Positions 59,787-64,000 of a stretch of 64,000 nucleotides of DNA are shown here, in pieces. The stretch's first letter is position 1; every line of letters starts with the position of its first letter. Origin of the DNA: Symsagittifera roscoffensis (taxonomy: Eukaryota; Xenacoelomorpha; Acoela; Convolutidae); contig NC_087064.1 of the NCBI RefSeq assembly GCF_963678635.1, forward strand, positions 23,800,539 through 23,864,538, read 5' to 3'. The notes under the pieces are model-generated. The model was not told where the DNA came from. It was given only the letters and a program-made list of their open reading frames with translations, and made no database searches. Both the position numbers and the translations under genes were made by a program.

Positions 59787-60060
59787 CCGGCCTATTAGCA
59801 AGTGCGTCGATTAGCATGTCCATGAAAGAATTTGAAAATTCGCTTTTTCATGTTTCGTTAACTTAAATTTGAAACTTGGAATTTTGAGCAGCGTGTGCTC
59901 AGCCGAGTTTTTAATCAAGCCAAAAAGACATTTTAATTACTCTCATAAATCCAGTGCTTTTCGAAATTAGCTGAAAATTTAAGCTAATTTGTTTTTGTCT
60001 GAAAGCTCACCCAGTTGAAGTAATTAATGCATGCTAATCGACACGCATACTAGTCGCCAG
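59787..60060. mobile_element. Inverted-repeat element with CGATTAGCATG arms
   Basis: The arm ggcctattagcaagtgcgtc plus gattagcatg at the left is mirrored by gcatgctaatcgacacgc then atactagtcgcc at the right (about 30 bases each, several mismatches). The interior is AT-rich with no gene. Confidence 0.6.
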
Positions 60061-60069
60061 GGGGCTATT

Positions 60070-60418
60070 CTTATGCGCGAAGGACTGAATCGGTTAAAAA
60101 CTACTTGTGAGCGAAGGACGAAAATAAATTTAGCCGAAAGTCAATTTCTAAAAAGAAGCAATTGTCATTCAATTAAAGTGAATCACATGAAGCAAAATTT
60201 TGCTTCTTTCATAACAAAACCCTTGAAATATAAAGTTTGTTCTAATTTGTCGGCAGCAGTCAGTGACAAATTGAAAATTTTGCATATTTTTGCAGTTTTA
60301 TTTTCGGCCAATATCAGTATTCAGTCCCTGGAAATATTTACTTTCTTTCCAAATTTTAGATTACTGAAATCTGGTTGGCTGATTTTAATTTTCGCGCATT
60401 CGGTCCTTCGCGTATGAG
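60070..60418. mobile_element. MITE-like element with CGCGAAGGAC inverted ends
   Basis: The left end cttatgcgcgaaggactgaa is mirrored by the right end attcggtccttcgcgtatga, giving about 21 bp of TIR with three mismatches around about 350 bases. A frame of 128 codons inside lacks an ATG and a domain and is probably chance. It abuts the inverted-repeat element ending at 60060. Confidence 0.65.
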
Positions 60419-60744
60419 GGATTCCACCAATCGCTTTGCCCCCGAAGATTATTGATAAAAAGTGAGTGCTCCATATTGTGTGGCCAATTCTTTCTTTTTT
60501 GATAAGCCTTCTAAAACAAGCATTGACAAAAGAAGATATTTCAAGATCTTTTTATAACCAAAGTGTCAAGGACAAGTTAGTTTTGCGACTCAATTCGCTG
60601 TGCACTGCAATGTTTTTACCTCGATCGAGCTAGAAGAGGGCGCGATAAATTAGCACTGTTGTTTTTTTAATTTTGATGCTTTCATTCAATTATTGACCCT
60701 TGAACTCATGTCCCAGTGAGAGTCATTCCAAGGTACTACAAAAA

Positions 60745-60800
60745 CAGGCAGATCTGAACCCTGGCCTCCCGCTCATCAGTCACTCGCGCTACCTTCTACA
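60745..60800 (-). other. tRNA-derived (SINE-like) Pol III promoter remnant
   Basis: On the minus strand, ggtagcgcgagtgactgatg then agcgggaggccagggttcag resembles the D-arm/A-box to T-arm/B-box span of a tRNA. The B-box like GGTTCAGATC deviates at one key position. No full cloverleaf or terminator was evident, so a tRNA-derived SINE head or tRNA pseudogene is more likely than a working tRNA. Confidence 0.45.
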
Positions 60801-61004
60801 GCAAATACTACATTGATAGGTTCTCATTGTACTTTCAGGCGTCAAATGAATGGTATAAATACCAAAAGAGAAAGAAAAAAAAGAAATTTTTTAAATCTTT
60901 CTCACGCGCGAATGCTATCTACCACGATTTAAATTTCGCATCTACTGAGACATTTTTTGGATGAATTAGCGTGACCTGATTAATAATAATAATAAACTTA
61001 AATT

Positions 61005-61280
61005 TTTTACTGAGCCGGATTAATTACCGCCGCTGCCACGGGTTAATAAAATGCTAAATATTTTTGCTCATATTTCATCCATATTTAATTCCTTGTTACA
61101 ACAAAAAATTTAGAAATAAAATGTGAAACCTATTTTCGAAGTTGAGACCAGGAATCGATATTTTTCACACTGTAACATAATTCCGTCAAAGTCGATTAGT
61201 TAGAAAATTGGAATTGGTCTGAAGAAAAAACCACCCCCAGCACATATATTATTTCACTTTCTTCAAAAACTGGAACAACG
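61005..61280 (+). repeat. Diverged fragment of family R1
   Basis: It includes gagccggattaattacc, an ataattccgtcaaagtcg zone with ttagttagaaaattgg, and tctgaagaaaaaaccacccc plus cagcacatatatt, followed by an aactggaaca end that weakly matches the right terminus. Confidence 0.5.
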
Positions 61281-62640
61281 ATTGGTCCCTCTCAATCTGA
61301 GCCGGTAAGTGCATTTTGGAAAACCATTAATCAATTATCACTGTTCAAAAACAAACCATTCATCTTTTTTGTAAAATTTTGAATAACTAATTTTGTTCTA
61401 TGATTTAGTCGAAATATTGGTTGTGGAACTATGAAGGAATCAGCATTTAACAAGTTTTGGTTCTGCAAAAACAAAGATAGAAACAGATGAATTCTTTTAA
61501 GTTGAATAGTTTTTGATTTAGAGGTTCACAATTGAAAACCAAAAAATATAAACAAAACAGATTAGCCTTAAAGTTATTTTTTCATAGCGGTTACGCTACG
61601 ACACCAGATTCAGTTTTGAAACACTGACCTCCTTATTCCCAAGACACATTTGTTTTAATACGAAGCTTTCGCAGTTAGAAACCGAGAAAAAAGTTTATAG
61701 AAACTTCAGGCGATATGTTCGCGGTACGTGGAGTCCAACTACAGATGGTAAACAATTGTCTAATAATCTTCTAAGTAGTGTTTAACCTTTTGTATTTCGA
61801 ATCTACAAATCTGAGCAAATCTATCGAGAACGTCTAAAGAATTCAGATTATTATCAAAACAACCAAGCTTGTCGTCGCAATAAATCATATTCAAGGATCG
61901 TGTAAAAGCCGGAAACAAACTAAAAAGAAAAATTAGAATTGCGAAAGAGTGATATTTCAAAATAATTATTCTGAATTCTCATCAAAGAAAACGTCGGATG
62001 CATAAAATTTTTCATACTATAGTACCTAATCCCACTAAAGAATCGCCGGGATTATTGAAGGACACATGTTACGTTTTCTCAAAGTCTGTCGAACAGTTAT
62101 TGACTAGTAGACAATATAACTGCAGATTTGGCGGCAATACTTCTTCTAATTAAGTTCCTGTAAAAGAAGTAGAACCAAGCGAAGTCAATCAAAACTCTAA
62201 AAAATCTTTGTCTAGGTTAACATTTTTTGTGAACTAGTTTTGATATGCAGCGCTCTGAATGCTTTTCCTCAAGTACGCTTTATCAAACTTGTGGAGTTTT
62301 GTATTAATTTCAACTAAGTTCCATTTGCACCAATTTTCAATGGTGCCAAATTGGAAAATCGTTTTCAATTATACCAATTTTTCTCATCCGCCGTTCTGTC
62401 CTGTTTTAGCCAGTCAATAGTTTGCTGCGACAAAACATTGCATATACGTCTCATAACGCGTAACATTTTAAAAGAACAATAAGATTTGCAATTTTTTTTT
62501 TAATTCTACTTTTTTTCAGTTTTGATTTATAATCAGTGTTCAGTTCAAGCCTTTGCAGGTCGTGTTGCGGCTGATTTCTGTTTTTTTAATTAAGAAATAT
62601 GAAGTTTGGTTCTGAATTTCTCTAATGCTCTGTCACAATG
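61281..62640. other. Non-coding stretch with no recognised gene
   Basis: AT-rich. A minus-strand frame at 61760-61960 starts without ATG and has a hydrophobic, signal-like beginning and three cysteines, but it is short and not supported further. Nothing else can be supported. Confidence 0.4.
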
Positions 62641-62693
62641 CATACAAAAAAAACAAAAACAAGACTGTTCGTATATCATGGCAAAGTTCTGAA

Positions 62694-63068
62694 TGTTCCG
62701 ACTGCAATTTAAGGCCAATTTTAAAAGTTAAATTCTTTTGACGAAGTTGACGAAACAATTTAGTTGACCAAGTAATATTTAAAAAACTTACCACAGTCTC
62801 ATGTAAGTTTTAAAAGGATGCATTTGTGTCTTGTATCCTATAAACACAACCAAAATTACTAGCCTCAAATCAATTTAGTACGCATTAATCAGCCGCTTAC
62901 GAGCGTTAAATTAGCCCATAATGTTACAAAAATGATCGCAGTGCATTGTCTTTTTAAATTTGGGTTTTCAGATGGATCAAAATTCCGTAAAATAGTTTGT
63001 TTAAAAAAATGATTAAGTAAAAAATCAGCCCATGCATAAATTTTCCGCTCTCTCTTCAAACCCGGAAC
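62694..63068 (+). mobile_element. Family R1 element, eroded copy
   Basis: It begins TGTTCCGACTGCAATTTAAG, preceded by aagactgttcgtatatcatg as in other copies, and ends at an eroded cccggaaca. The interior includes atcagccgcttacgagcg and a gatcgcagtgcattg zone that match R1. It is shortened to about 375 bases. Confidence 0.6.
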
Positions 63069-63649
63069 AATAATACTTAATAGTCGATACAAATTTTATA
63101 CGCACTGACTATACGAGACGTCACAAATTTCTATTTATCAAGGCTTTTTCTTTTGGAAAAGTAGAAGAATTAGTGATTTAACAAAAACGTCATCAGAGAC
63201 CAAACGCTTGGCCCTAGTGAGAACGGGACTCATATAAAAGTTTCCCGAAAATGCGATAGATGTTATCTACCCATAATCTCCTGGCTGACTCTAATTTTGT
63301 GTCATTGAGTTTTTCGAAGTTGACTGACTGGTTTTTTATTTTAGCACAAAGGGATTGATTTTGGCTCTAATTAACACCCTTTGTTAAACTTTCTATATTT
63401 GGTTATATTTGTGGTGCTTTTTGTTCATTTTGTTTTTTAATCAAAATTTCAATAACCCAGTAACTCAATGAAGATATCGACTTCTCGAGCTCTAAGTTAA
63501 AAAGTTTTCTTTTTCTTGTATTTTGCCGGAGGTTTGAAAGTTGCGAATCGACGATTTTTCGATTTTCTGGACATATTTTTACGGACTTAGACATAAAATT
63601 TCTTACTCGAGTTTTTTATCTTTTTTCAATTTTCAGAGAAATTTACGAA

Positions 63650-63985
63650 ATATCTGTGCTCGGGGTGGTTTTTTTCTCCAGAGAAATTTCGACTTTGCAA
63701 CTAAGAGTTTTTGACATTTCTTATATCAACCGAAATATATTGTTGTATAAAAAAATAAAAAGACTTGTTTGCTTGCTATTTAAAGTTTATCGGCCAATAT
63801 AGCCAATTGAGCAAATTTCAAATCCCCGTAAATTTACAAAAAATAATCACAAGTTATTTTTTCAAGTTTGAGCTTAAGACAACAATATCTTTCAGGTGGT
63901 ATAAAAAATGCTTAGTTATCAAGTCGAAAATTTTCTGACTAAAAAGGAATATTTTGCACTATCTTCAAAAGTTTTTACGGAATCT
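63650..63985. repeat. Two opposed fragments of family R1
   Basis: 63655-63720 (tgctcggggtggtttttttc plus gagaaatttcgac) reads as the reverse complement of the R1 interior. 63800-63970 (ccaattgagcaaatttcaaa, then gagcttaagacaaca and gtcgaaaattttctgac) reads in the forward sense. Nested or rearranged copies at the window's right edge. Confidence 0.5.
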
Positions 63986-64000
63986 AAATGAAACAACCAT

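Noticed and set aside
60031-60417. 128-codon plus-strand frame
   Set aside because: It has no ATG and lies almost entirely within a MITE-like inverted-repeat element, with no domain.
60745-60800. Functional tRNA gene
   Set aside because: The A- and B-box-like strings are present but no complete cloverleaf, acceptor stem or terminator could be drawn.
61760-61960. Small secreted protein on the minus strand
   Set aside because: The hydrophobic start looks signal-like, but the frame begins at TTG, is 66 codons, and has no supporting splice or promoter signal.

Overview
This window is invertebrate (metazoan) nuclear DNA and is repeat-dominated. It is AT-rich, has short spliced exons with pyrimidine-TTTCAG acceptors, holds several classes of animal transposable elements, and shows no bacterial gene organisation. 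The acceptor style and TTTTTTCAG sites a few bases before start codons fit a nematode or another lineage that uses spliced-leader trans-splicing. The species cannot be named from the sequence. No confident host housekeeping gene was found.

Layout. 1-10.33 kb: two near-identical direct copies of a ~5.26 kb unit. Each holds two copies of a ~1 kb repeat with a TIR-like ~0.5 kb core and a 12-bp minisatellite. 10.3-28 kb: gene-poor DNA with a CACTCT-ended inverted-repeat element (13.1-14.0 kb), a hAT-like non-autonomous element with an imperfect 8-bp target duplication (14.17-14.61 kb), a minus-strand coding remnant (~17-17.7 kb), a (CT)n tract, and a 200-N gap beside a 340-bp duplication. 28-42.7 kb: the main locus, described below. 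45.3-49.8 kb: a heavily decayed plus-strand BEL/Pao retrotransposon. 50.3-57.3 kb: a local tandem duplication, a GGAATCC motif cluster and a pair of ~350-bp LTR-like direct repeats. 58.7-64 kb: further copies of the family from the left end, three inverted-repeat MITE-like structures and a tRNA-derived SINE-like head.

The main locus reads plus-strand. In order it carries: a spliced gene for a protein with a C-terminal BEN-like domain; a second, intact single-exon gene with a homologous BEN-like domain; a long reading frame with a SUV4-20 (KMT5)-type SET domain; then a Tnp2/EnSpm-like (CMC) cut-and-paste transposase, which appears to follow the SET part as one polyprotein. The BEN2 and SET starts lie just behind TTTTTCAG acceptors, 205-250 bp after the previous stop, which looks like an operon with trans-splicing. 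About 4 kb on lies a two-exon gene for a lysine-rich protein with a possible RRM-like fold. A ~400-bp non-coding module carrying AATAAA and a short hairpin recurs up to five times between these genes. The simplest reading is a large multigene DNA transposon that brings its own chromatin proteins (BEN, histone-methyltransferase-type SET). This copy is damaged: the SET-transposase frame has two in-frame stops and four frameshifts. Three of the frameshifts sit in homopolymers that look one base short, so assembly error cannot be excluded.
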